Notes under the pieces: model-generated
What the model was told of the DNA's origin: nothing
What the model saw: only the letters and a program-made list of their open reading frames with translations
The model's database searches: none
Shown: positions 34,401 to 43,103 of the stretch, one piece after another
Position numbering within the stretch: position 1 is the stretch's first letter
How the letters are laid out: each line of letters begins with the position of its first letter
Translations under genes and position numbers: made by a program
Source of the DNA: Lactuca virosa
Lineage: Eukaryota > Streptophyta > Magnoliopsida > Asterales > Asteraceae
Direction of reading: 5' to 3'
Length of the DNA: 64,000 nt
NCBI GenBank assembly: GCA_928212115.1
Contig: CAKMRJ010005523.1
Span: forward strand, 140,873,879-140,937,878

Positions 34401-36464
34401 TGTGTAGCATTATTATATGTGACATAAAGTCTTATGTAAAGTAGTTTGTCTTCTTGCAATCATACGATTGCAATAATGTAAAGATACCGTATGTAAACGG
34501 CTCTTTGGAGCCTATATAAAGGGCTTTGCCCTTAGTGAATAAAGCAGAGTGATTTGTGATTATAAGATTTGAGTTGTTCTCAATCTTCTTCTGTTGAAAT
34601 AGTTCATCTATTTCTGAATAGCAGAACCCTATCCAAACATATCCATATATTCATATAAACATATCAAACCCAGACAATCAATCCATCGTCAATCCATTCC
34701 GACGCATCATTCAGGTATATTCTTTCTTAATTTTATTAATTCCGCCATGTTTTTCAGTTTGCAATCTTCTTCTCCATGCATGGTATTTGGATGATGGCAC
34801 ACTTATCGGAGATTCGGAGGAGGTGGCCAAAGCATTGGACATCATTACGATGATTGGCCCAAAATTAGGCCTTCAGCTGAATATCAAGAAAACCGAGCTC
34901 TTTTGGCCCTCGTGTGATGGTAGGAAGTTACGGGAGGGGCTATTTTCGGCTGACATCGGGAGGCCGTCTTTGGGGGTGAAACTTCTTGGGGGAGCTGTTA
35001 GTAGAGATGCTAGTTTCATTCGCAGCTTAGCCATAAAGAGAGCCGAAAACGCTGTGAATTTGATGCGACTTCTTCCACAATTGTCTGACCCCCAGAGTGA
35101 GCTCCTTCTTCTTCGGTCTTGTATGGGTATTGCTAAGCTTTTCTTTGGGTTGAGGACGTGCCAACCCGTTCACATGGAGGAGGCGGCAATATTCTTTGAC
35201 AATGGATTGCGCGGGGCGATTGAGGACATTGTGGTTTGTGGGACCCTTTCTTTGGTGACATACAATGGCGAATTGCTTCTTTACCCATTAGGTTTGGGGG
35301 TTTGGGTATATACTCGGCAGTAGAGGCTACCTCCTATGCTTTTGTTGCCTTAAGGGCCCAATCTTGGGTATTGCAAGACCACATCTTACAGGATAGCGGT
35401 ATACATGGTATGGATTCTGATTATGATTGGGCCTTGGCATCCCTTCGCAACAAGCTTCCAGATTTTGAACTTAACAGTTTTACTACTAAAGACACCGCCC
35501 CCCCTAAATCCCAGAATACACTGGCGAGTGTCCTTTTTCGTAAAATTGTCCAAGATATGGAAGTGCATCTCGACATGACGGCTCGACAGAAAGCGGTTTT
35601 CCAGTCCTTACGTGCACCACATGCTCAAGATTTTCTTCTGGCTATCCTGTAGATGGGCTTGGCCAACACATGTCTCCCGTGGAGTATCGTACTATTCTCA
35701 AATATCGACTCATGATTCCCATATTCCCAGCTGACAAGATATGTCCAGTGTGTCGCAAGGCATGTTTGGACTCTTTTGGAGAGCATGCAGTTCACTGTAA
35801 AGAACTCCCGGGGTTCAAATACATGCACGATATGGTTAGGGATGTTTTGTTTGACATATTTAAGCGTGTCGGGGTTTCCGCTAAGAAAGAGGCACCTGTT
35901 AATTTCTTGACTGACCGGACAGAAGGAAGGTCAACCCGCAGACCGGCTGACATTTTGATTTTTGGATGGGTCGGAGGGAAACACGCATGTGTGGATCTTA
36001 CAGGGGCATCCCCTCTCGTGGGCCTGAGGGCTGGGGGTTTCACGACGGGACATGCTGCTCTAAAAGCAGCTACAGGCAAAGTCACCAAACATGAGAAATC
36101 GTGCATGGAAAATCAACACGTGTTCATACCATTTGCATTTGGTACGTTTGGTTTCCTCGCACCGGATGCGGTAGAGCTTCTTAAAAGAGTACTACGAATC
36201 ATGCATAGTAATGTTATATCCCCTAGATCTTCGGATGTAGTCTTTAAAAGAATTAGCTTTACCATTCAAAAAGGCTTAGCGACGCAGCTTGTTGCCCGTT
36301 TGCCATCTCACTCATTGTACGATGACAATTAAATATTCCACCGTTAAATATGGAAAAAAAAATCATTTTCCAAAGTATTTTGTGATATTGATACATTTTT
36401 CATGTAGGTTGAGTTTGATTCTGATGAAGAAGATCCAAACGTGTCTCTTGCAAATGGAGATTGA
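28405..36464 (+). CDS. SCNM1: SCNM1-like zinc-finger protein, three exons
   Basis: Coding exons 28405-28584, 28825-29238 and 36408-36464; both introns are phase 0 with GT...AG ends (GTATGT...TTGCAG and GTAATTT...CATGTAG). The 216-aa product has a C2H2-type finger spanning exons 1 and 2 (KYACLICPHNPVLDTPLTLS, then MHVKARRH), a charged coiled stretch (KQREEEREKEMNKR) and the family C-terminus AGWKRDCHGGWFRDEN joined to VEFDSDEEDPN. Animal SCNM1 is ~230 aa and acts in minor-spliceosome splicing; the plant role is inferred. No stop or frameshift is present. Intron 2 is 7.2 kb, nearly all inserted repeats; without them about 120 bp would remain. It is the only intact host gene I see. Confidence 0.85.
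29395..29810 (+). repeat. Left terminal direct repeat of the caulimovirid-like element
   Basis: 416 bp, TGCATTATAG...GTTTTTCA, collinear without gaps with 34341-34756 (offset 4946). TG...CA ends and the adjacent primer site make it look like an LTR. It contains TATATAAA at 29567-29574 and AATAAA at 29592-29597. Confidence 0.92.
29814..29825 (+). other. Primer binding site, tRNA-Met type
   Basis: TGGTATCAGAGC, three bases after the left terminal repeat. Caulimovirids and LTR elements both use this tRNA; the tight spacing to the repeat is LTR-like, whereas exogenous caulimovirids have the site far downstream of the transcript start. Confidence 0.9.
30024..30965 (+). pseudogene. 30K-type movement protein, one stop
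   Basis: About 313 codons from ATG 30024, interrupted by a TAA at 30552-30554, after which the same frame stays open to TGA at 30963-30965. The segment IKIAYIHISTIQIILKST followed by TPIELEIRDDSI matches the core of caulimovirid movement proteins, which form tubules through plasmodesmata. The length is normal for the family. The presence of this gene argues for viral ancestry rather than an ordinary LTR retrotransposon. Confidence 0.8.
30962..31354 (+). pseudogene. Small element ORF, one stop, function unknown
   Basis: Starts with the ATG of an ATGA overlap at the end of the movement-protein frame and ends TAA at 31352-31354, about 130 codons, with a TGA near 31085. Asn- and Lys-rich, predicted mostly helical (IGEKLNIISQKLNNIIEVES). 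By position it corresponds to the small accessory genes after the movement protein in caulimoviruses, but I see no sequence hallmark. Confidence 0.55.
31365..31637 (+). CDS. Small coiled-coil-like element ORF A
   Basis: 90 codons from ATG 31365 (MSNKTQVYCSYDNKYKVDLL). Charged heptad-like pattern (LWKDLEKSTKHLKEKESEV) suggests a coiled coil, as in virion-associated proteins of caulimovirids. An ATG at 31296 in the same frame overlaps the previous gene; I chose 31365 because it follows that gene's stop closely. It has the same general shape as the next ORF. Confidence 0.5.
   Translation: MSNKTQVYCSYDNKYKVDLLKKLWKDLEKSTKHLKEKESEVHELIYKNKNHTAYQLVKIGRLKIEVNHLKIVIKNINNSINFLSDTLVIC
31639..31935 (+). 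CDS. Small coiled-coil-like element ORF B
   Basis: 98 codons beginning one base after the stop of ORF A. Pattern VLWTNILKNHWKINSNISNT followed by helical, Lys/Asn-rich sequence. The N-terminal layout (short polar lead, aromatic helix, long basic helix) parallels ORF A, so the two may be old tandem duplicates. Function unknown; an accessory or virion-associated role is a guess from position. Confidence 0.5.
   Translation: MNSKVQINSSKDNVLWTNILKNHWKINSNISNTIKHLENALSYEEKYLLKLQPVNKEYNNQLKKISRLQEGIKKYKKSQNRNLKTIRNVSTTLTNTTC
31962..34031 (+). pseudogene. Caulimovirid-type protease-RT-RNase H polyprotein, one stop
   Basis: 690 codons in one frame, broken only by TAA at 32439-32441. Protease: SYIDTGATLCF active site, then DSGIDLVIGNNFLKLYQPFI, a strong caulimovirid signature. 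RT: FSTFDAKSGYWQLRL, LPFGLKQAPAIYQRFMD and catalytic AYIDDIIVFT. RNase H: the first catalytic Asp position reads ETYAS, so Asp is replaced by Tyr, while THERETLA, RTDSKYL and IADTLTRE keep the other acidic residues. A ~45-residue insert with repeated NDK-MKI words (33569-33700) lies inside RNase H. No integrase domain follows. Confidence 0.88.
34156..34172 (+). promoter_or_regulatory. as-1-like promoter motif
   Basis: TGACGTAAGGCATGACA: two TGAC cores 12 bp apart, the spacing of the as-1 element of caulimovirus 35S promoters, bound by TGA-type bZIP factors. It lies after the pol stop and upstream of the right terminal repeat, next to a G-rich tract GGCGGGAGGA (34146-34154 region) that could prime plus-strand synthesis. 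The left terminal repeat has no such motif upstream. Confidence 0.65.
34178..34443 (+). repeat. 133-bp tandem duplication before the right terminal repeat
   Basis: 34178-34310 is repeated as 34311-34443 (starting AAGAGAAAAAGAC); the second copy runs into the right terminal repeat. It pushes the as-1-like motif to about 340 bp from the TATA box. Confidence 0.92.
34341..34756 (+). repeat. Right terminal direct repeat of the caulimovirid-like element
   Basis: 416 bp, gap-free copy of 29395-29810 with very few differences by eye. Core promoter candidate TATATAAA at 34513-34520 and AATAAA at 34538-34543. The repeat stops two bases before the flanking 16-bp duplication. Confidence 0.92.
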
Positions 36465-36794
36465 TGATGATTGATCAATGCCTTGGTTACCTAAATTTGA
36501 AAGCAACTTCTGGCAGACGAATCAATGATGCAGATCTGATACAATACTCTCTTTTCTTTAGGAATCTAGTTATTGTCTTAAAACGAATGTAGAAGAATAC
36601 AATTACAACCATATTCACAAATGAATATACACAAACTCTACTGTATATACAAACTTTTTAGGCAATCCATAAGCAATTTGTTTATGTATTGCATCATCCA
36701 AAGATGTTTCATGATATGTAGATGAATGATTTATCCTCCCTTTTGACCTCAGAAACAATTTTCGACCTGGTATCATTTTTATTTTTTATTTTTA
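36465..36794 (+). other. 3' flank of the SCNM1-like gene
   Basis: Probable 3' UTR. No other gene seen. Palindromic CAAATGAATATAC-type AT-rich words are present but no clear poly(A) signal can be assigned. Confidence 0.4.
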
Positions 36795-37151
36795 GGGGGT
36801 GTTTGGATAGGGAAAAAATAGGCTGCTTATTGCTTATTGCTTAATCCCACTGTAATAAGCAAATTTAAGTGTTTGGATAGGAGTCTTTAAAAATCAGCTT
36901 ATTGCGGTAGGAATAAGCTAAATAAGCTGATTTTAATAAGCAAGGGGGGAATGCTTATTGCTTATTGCTTATTGCTTATTGCTTATTGGTTATTTTACTC
37001 ATATAAGCTGTTTTGTTTGCCAAACACTTAAAATGCTTATTGCTTATTGCTTATTCCCACCACAATAAGCTAATCCAAACACATTTTAAAAAAGTGTTTA
37101 TTCCCACCACAATAAGCTAATAAGCTAAAAACTATTTATCCAAACACCCCC
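36795..37151. mobile_element. Tourist-type MITE (PIF/Harbinger)
   Basis: 357 bp with terminal inverted repeats GGGGGTGTTTGGATA and, at the right, ATCCAAACACCCCC, flanked by TTA on both sides (36792-36794, 37152-37154), the duplication of PIF/Harbinger elements. Internally it carries repeated GCTTATT/AATAAGC words on both arms, so it can fold back over most of its length. No coding capacity. Confidence 0.92.
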
Positions 37152-37639
37152 TTACTTCTTCAGTCTGTTTACCTAAGAAATAGGTTGTTAGATAATTGTT
37201 TATAAGGTAAATGTCACTGTAGCCAAACCAACTATCAGGTTTTGTTTTAAATGATCCCTTATGTTTTCTTTTTTGCATTCTAAGGGCATAAAGTCCATTT
37301 TAACATGTTTATTAAGGACATATTGATTTGTTTTAAATGGTTTCCATACCAATTCAGATGCCACGTATATAAATTTTAGGGCATTTTCCCCTTGACTGCC
37401 AAATCACCATTTGACCCTCTCTGGAAAACAATTTCTCCTTCATCGGTGACTTTTTTTTTCTTCTGCAGTGAATCACGATTTATCTATTCAATACATCGAT
37501 TCTCCATCCCATTGATTCAAGATTATGATTAGAAATCTTTGTGCTATATCATCTGATCCCATCGGATGGATTTATTCGTTTGATTCTATTTGTCTATCGA
37601 TGGATTTGTTTTTTGTCGGATGATGTTTTTGGGATTACG

Positions 37640-38033
37640 TGATAGCTTAGACTTAAGAATCACAAGCAGATAAAATCAAAACGTAAGGATGGTTGCCTAC
37701 AATTCTAGAGGTGGGTGCTCTCCAAAGTTCATAAGAATTGTTTCATTAATTTCAACATGCCCAAAATAACAAGAACAACATGACTCTATATAAGGAGCCT
37801 GGGCAAAAGACAAAATACTGGCACTACCCTCCCTATGGAAGAATCTTCCATTCCACTACTATGATCGTGGGGAGAGCATTACAAAAAAAAAAAAAAAAAA
37901 AAAACCTGAAAAGCAATAACAAAAACTTTTGATAACGGATAGAAGGACCAAAAGGACAAAAACTTATCAAACTGGATTGAAATTGGGCCTGTTTCTCCTT
38001 TTGCTGTAAACGAACGTATCTTTGGGCCTATCA
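37640..38033 (-). repeat. 3' LTR of the Reina-like element
   Basis: 394 bp, TGATAGCTTAG...GGCCTATCA. It differs from the 5' LTR (378 bp) mainly by a longer A run (37882-37903) and scattered substitutions, so the insertion is older than the element nested in it. Next to it the minus strand reads TTTGGGGGCAGGTGT, the polypurine tract (38034-38048). Confidence 0.93.
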
Positions 38034-38082
38034 ACACCTGCCCCCAAACTTGAACCTTGCCCTCAAGGTTAAATTCTGGAAA

Positions 38083-38749
38083 TTAGAGCTTTACCTTTTC
38101 GAAATCTTCCCAAGTTGCCTCACCTTCTGTGAACCCTTTCCATTGAATGAGAACTTCCTTACCTGGTTCATTACCCTTTTTGGGTCTGACTCCACGCACA
38201 AGTAGTGGTTGCCTGATTAGCTCCAATTCAACACTGAGTTGTGGGGGTAACTTATTGTTGGTGGCAGTTGTTCCATGGGCTGGTCGGAGTTGGGATATGT
38301 GGAATACTGGATGGATGCTGGAAGTAGGTGGCAGGTCCAGCTTGTATGCGACTTTCCGAGAGATTTTGTAAGGACCATAATATCTTGGAGCCAAATTTTC
38401 AAATTTACGAGCTGCAAGGCTTTGTTGCCTGTATGGTCTCAATTTCAAGAATACTTGATCTCCCTCCTTGAACTCTGTGTCACGCCTGTGTTTGTTAGCT
38501 TGGGCGGCCATCTTCTGTTGGGCCCTAATCAAATTGATGCGAAGATCATCCAGCATTGCATCCCGGTCCTCCAAAAGCTGGTCAATTGCATCCATGTTGA
38601 TTTGTTGGCCCTCGTAGCGAATGGGGGGGGGTCCCGACCGTACAGGGCTTTAAAGGGAGTACAATTAGTGGATGAGTGATGAGAGGTGTTGTAGCACAAT
38701 TCTACCCAAGCTAACCAATTTGACCAACATTTGGGTTTGCATGAACAAA
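38083..38749 (-). pseudogene. Reina-like integrase C-terminus and chromodomain
   Basis: Continues the integrase of 48554-48830 after the nested element. WLAWVELCYNTSHHSST and LYGRDPPP are the usual chromovirus integrase words; FKEGDQVFLKLRPYRQ and the chromodomain EVLIQWKGFTEGEATWEDFE follow, ending at TAA near 38083. A frame change lies just after the insertion point, in an A run near 38734, and another near 38600, so the protein is not intact even apart from the insertion. Confidence 0.88.
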
Positions 38750-38754
38750 AACAC

Positions 38755-41040
38755 TGTAACATCCCATTTAAAATAAAATAATTAAATAATAAATCCGGAA
38801 CCCCGAACAGCAATTATTATTATTATTATTATAATTATATGTTATTATAGTCCAAAATCAGATAATAATTAGTGGAGTGTTGGTTTCGGAGTGCCAAATG
38901 ATATACTTTGATTCCCGACGGTTAAAAGTGTGAGTTTCGGATGGGTTTCGTAAATAATTATGAGGGCAAGGACTATCGGGTAATTATTGGGACTTAATAT
39001 GAAGAAAGCTAAGGGCTAAATGGTAAATTTCGGACCCAATTTGTAAAGAGCTTTGATGGCGGGGGTAAAAAGGGAAAATATGGATCTTCTTTGAAAGAAA
39101 AAGGAAAAGGAGGGGTTGTTATAGTCAATATGGGTTGAAGTTTAATAAGGGACGGGATATATGAGGTCGCCATTCCCGGTAACCCTAAACCAAGGCATGA
39201 TTCAGCCGACACCCCACCCCCTCTTCATCCTCCAACCTCCATCTTCTTCTCCCTCATCTTGCTGCCATATCCCTTCTCCTTCATGCTGCTCCGATCAACC
39301 AAGGTCGCTGACGGACCTTTGCTGCTGACGAAGACGGAGGACAGCCGCCCATCGTTGATCCAGTCGCGAGAGTCGGAGGCGAGCAACCATGGACTCTGTG
39401 GTGGTTTGCGGGTGGGTCGCGCGCACCCTCCTTTCTCCCGCCTTCTGCCGCCGCTCCTCGGAAATGCTCGTCATCGCCATCACCACCAAGAGCGCCGACG
39501 GTTGGTGCTGTTGTTGCTCATGAATCGTGGTACACCGCCGCCACTACCGAAGATCAAAGTCGAGTTTGGGTCCAGTGCTGTGGTCGTAGGAGGAGCAGGT
39601 CAGATCGATTGGGCTGAGACTCGATATTGTCGTTTGCCGCCGACCGACCGTCATCTGTGCCGCCGATAGCCGCCTCCTCGTGTCATTGCCGTTGCCTCAC
39701 GCCACCAGGAGGGTGGCCGGATTCCCTTCGCGAGCAAGACAGTGTGTGTATCAGTGAGTGTATGTGTGTTTATTAGTGTGTTTGTGTGTGTTGGTTAATT
39801 GGGGTTTAGCATTGTAATTTGTAACCAAAGTGAAATAATGGAAAAGAAAACCCTAACCACCACCGTGAGGTGGTGGCTGCCGTCTCCTGCCGCCACCGGC
39901 CGCCGTGTCGGGTGGCGGTGTGCTTTGCATTGTGGTATTGATTCGTTGGGATGCTTGAAACCCTAATGGGCTTAATGAAACTCTAGTGGGCTTAATGGGG
40001 CCCAATAAATCCCTAATTGACTTAATAAAATCTTAATGGGCCCAATGAGGCCCAAAGTGACCTAAAAGCCCAACCGGTTGACTAATGGGCTAGTATTGGG
40101 TAGGAAACCCTAATTTGGGTTTGGAAAATCTTAATGGCTTAAAACCTTAATTTTGAGAATTTACCGGGACACACACGAGATTATTTAATTACTTGAGATA
40201 TTAAATAATAATCATTGGCAAACTAACTTAAGGCAATAATGGACTTAATGGGTTAAGTCCTTAATGGATTAAGTCCTTAATGGATTAAGTAAGAAACACT
40301 TAACCCTAATCATCATTTCATGAGAAAACCCTAATTTTGGGATTATGGGCTTGGGCTTACCGAGACCCACGTTTGGGCCATTGGAATGGAATTGTGTATT
40401 AAGCCTAATCACACCATATGACTTATTTAGTAAAGTGAGAGACTTAATGGATTAAGTCCTTAATGGGTTAAGTGAAAAACACTTAACTCTAGTTGTCATT
40501 TTATGTGAAACCCTAATTTCACTTGGGCCTTGAGTTGGGCCTTCCTATAGGGTTTTGGTGGTTAGACTATTGATGGACCATCCAAGAAAAAGTTAATGGA
40601 CCAAAGTAATTAGATGGGCTTTAGGATAACGCCCATGTGAGGACTTGGGCCCAATTTGGAAGATTGGGCCATATGTTGGGCCTTGGCCCATTACTTGACT
40701 TTTGGGCTTTTGGAGTGTGAGTTGGACTTTGAGCTTGGAACCCAATTATTAATTGGGTATTGTTTGATGTTGACAGTTCGGGAATCTGTCAATCAGCAGC
40801 TGGAGCGTACCTGCGGGACTTCAGCAGTGCCAGGTGAGTTCTCCTCACTATATCAATGGGGTCTAAGGCACCAAGGCCGGCCCTTTATGGATTGTATTCG
40901 GATTATTGCATGTTATGCTTACTGATTTATATCCTGGTAGTTGGGATGGTGATATGCTATGCTTTAGTGACCCGGTGGGGTCGGTATCCTGGTTATAGGA
41001 TTGTTGCTATGCTTTGTGATATGTTAGATCGGTTTGACTG

Positions 41041-41110
<70 letters not shown>

Positions 41111-41763
41111 GCTAGTGTTATATGATGTCTATGTGCACATGATTGTCCTGGTTATAGGATGATGCTATGTTAGTGACCGGTTAGGTCTGTATCCCGGTTA
41201 TTGGGATGCTGCTATGATTGGTGATCTGTTAGATCGGTTCGACCGTTATATGAAACGAGCTAGCGTATGATATTTATGTGCATATGTTTGTTTGATTGGG
41301 GGTTGGGTTGAGGTGGTCCTGCTTTGTGCTGTAGGCCAACATACCCGGCGAGCGGTCCGGATAGGCTGTAGGCCCTGCGAGGCGGTCCAGACGTGCTGAA
41401 GGCTCGGAGAGCAGTCCAGATAGACTGAAGGCCTGTGAGGCGGTCCAGTCAGACTGACGACTCATTATGTATGATGTTATGTATTTGTTGATATGATATG
41501 ATTATGGTTATTTGAGGTTGGTATTTTGGGGGTAACTCACTAAGCTCTCGGGCTTACAGTTTTCAATTTATTGTTTTAGGTAAATCAGATGAACGCAGGA
41601 AGGCAAAGGCATGATCGTACAGCTCCTCTTATTTTATGGTTTTATGAATTGATTCTGGGGATACTCTGATGTCTAAACCATTTTGAAAACAAACTATAAT
41701 AACTTGATGGTTTTAAAATGTATTAAAAAGTTTTAATTTGGCTTGAATTTTATGGGTGTTACA
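38755..41763 (+). repeat. 5' LTR of the LARD-like element
   Basis: TGTAACATCCC...GGGTGTTACA. It holds a CG-rich part (39230-39930) with an intact 136-codon frame that I do not consider a gene, many TTAATGGG/CCCAAT words (39960-40520), a (TA)n run at 41042-41102, a ~31-bp minisatellite at about 41330-41463, and the block TTTTGGGGGTAACTCACTAA near 41525-41544 shared with the other LTR families. Confidence 0.95.
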
Positions 41764-41766
41764 AGT

Positions 41767-41778
41767 TGGTATTAGAGC
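41767..41778 (+). other. Primer binding site of the LARD-like element
   Basis: TGGTATTAGAGC, three bases after the 5' LTR; one mismatch to the tRNA-iMet-complementary sequence seen in the other elements (C to T). Confidence 0.88.
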
Positions 41779-42546
41779 CTTGGTTTGAGTGAATTGGAGG
41801 AACATTCGTGTGAATCTAGTCTCAAATCAAGGAAAGGATTTTGAAATGAATTTTTTAAATGGTTTTCAAAATAAGTAAAGGAGGATGCAGGGTGTACGAT
41901 CAGCCAGAGCCAGTAAGTAGACCCCAAAATACCATACAGTTATTTGATTATGTGATATGTTAGAACAGCATGCTAGTACTAGGCTAGGGATTTTCAGGAA
42001 TTGCATGATAGAATTGTCTGATTACATGATGCCTGCTAGCCTAGGGTTTCCTTATATGAGATTGACATCATTACTGTAGTTGTTTAGTGAATGCATCACG
42101 GCTATACATAACTAAGATCTTATAGCCCAAGAATGTTTGATTTGGCCTTATGTTCTGTTCTTATTAATTGGGGCTTAGGGTAAGATTGGATATTCGAAAG
42201 TCTATAGGGTCCAGCGTTATGTATGGCTAGCATGCACTAGTGCTGCAGGGTTGGTGGAAGTTTCACGGATGGGTGGGTTGTGTGAGGCCGGGAGGCCAGT
42301 TATGAGATATTTAGCATTCCTCTAGGAGTGAGGATTGAGCGCTCGCTATGTTTATGTATATTGTTAGGGCGTTGTGATGATACTTGAGACAAATATGGGT
42401 AGGTGTGGAAGGTAGTATGGGCCCGTACTACTGAAAGCACAGGACCCATACGCGTAGCAAGGAAGTCACAACCCCTAGGGTTTGGTTGGGAATTGGCTCT
42501 TTGTCATTATATGGGTTATCAGAGACCTTTCTGGTGTGTTACCAGA

Positions 42547-43103
42547 ATGGTGGTTACGAGACGTCTTAAGAGCGGATTCGAGTTAGGATCAGGAGTTGGC
42601 AGCCAGGATAGGCCAACATTGTCAGAGGACTGTGTCAGTGAGATCATCCGGGAGGAGGTGATCGAGTTTTTTTGGGGACAGTTACCGAAGATGATTGGGT
42701 CTATTAAGACCGCCATGGTTGAGTATTTCGACGAGCGCTATGCAGCCATTGTTGAGACGGCTGCCGCAGCAGCTTCAACAGCTGTAACGTCGGCAGGGGG
42801 AAGAGCCAGTCGGGCTTCGCAGTATCGGGACTTCGATAACGCGAAGCCCCGACCTTCGGTAGGGTTTAGGACCCGGTTATAGCCATGAGGTGGCCATATG
42901 ATATGGGGGGATTTTGCTTCACATGTTCATGTCCTACTGACCAGAAGGTCAGACACGCTCTGAACCTGCTAAGGTTCGGGGCGAAGGGCTGGTGGGAACT
43001 TGTTACTGGGACGTGTACTGATAAGCAGAGGGCTGCAGTTATCTGGGATCAGAAGGATGATTTGTACTCGTTATATTTTCGCGGGTTGAGCGGGAGAGGT
43101 TAG
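42547..43103 (+). pseudogene. Gypsy gag remnant of the LARD-like element
   Basis: Starts MVVTRRLKSGFELGSG at 42547, right after an acceptor-like TTACCAG; upstream frame from 42403 (MWKVVWARTTES) is the conserved leader. After a frameshift near 42883 the gag core continues as QKVRHALNLLRFGAKGWWEL. It stops being recognisable by 43110; no zinc knuckle is seen. It could not supply its own proteins and would depend on a related Tekay-type element. Confidence 0.75.

Larger units (their letters stand above)
29393..34758 (+). mobile_element. Endogenous caulimovirid-like element with LTR-like ends
   Basis: 5.37 kb, flanked by a 16-bp direct repeat TTGCAATCTTCTTCTC (29377-29392 and 34759-34774). Order: 416-bp terminal repeat, tRNA-Met primer site, AT-rich leader, movement protein, three small ORFs, protease-RT-RNase H, as-1-like motif, second terminal repeat. 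No integrase, coat protein with CCHC knuckle, or transactivator is recognisable. Genes overlap or abut (ATGA at 30962-30965; one base between 31637 and 31639), as in pararetroviruses. Only three in-frame stops were found over ~4 kb of coding sequence, so it is old but not heavily decayed. It sits in the RT remnant inside the SCNM1-like intron. Confidence 0.85.
29273..36332 (+). pseudogene. Reverse-transcriptase gene remnant with zinc knuckle and RLE-like end
   Basis: Non-LTR-type RT lying in intron 2, same strand as the host gene. The left piece (29273-29392) encodes PLGPLLFA and HKIRDNCNLLL; the right piece (34775-36332) resumes with AWYLDDGTLIGD, the catalytic YxDD motif, then thumb sequence. 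Frameshifts near 35241 and 35650 follow. The end (35670-36332) has a Cys-Cys-His-Cys cluster CPVCRKACLDSFGEHAVHC and RPADILIFGWVGGKHACVDL, which resembles the zinc knuckle and PD-(D/E)XK restriction-like endonuclease of R2-type elements (inference). The N-terminus is missing. The interruption just before YLDD is the caulimovirid-like insertion. Confidence 0.75.

Noticed and set aside
35792..36106. 104-codon minus-strand ORF opposite the RT remnant
   Set aside because: It is the shadow of the plus-strand zinc knuckle and endonuclease-like region, which has clear motifs.
39259..39669. Intact 136-codon ORF, duplicated at 46105-46515, as a host or element gene
   Set aside because: Both copies lie in the two LTRs of one recent insertion, so sharing is automatic. 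The sequence is CG-rich, low in complexity and lacks any domain.
40656..41125. Membrane-protein-like ORFs ending in a long Tyr-Ile run
   Set aside because: The run is the (TA)n microsatellite of the LTR; the frames recur in the other LTR with different length.
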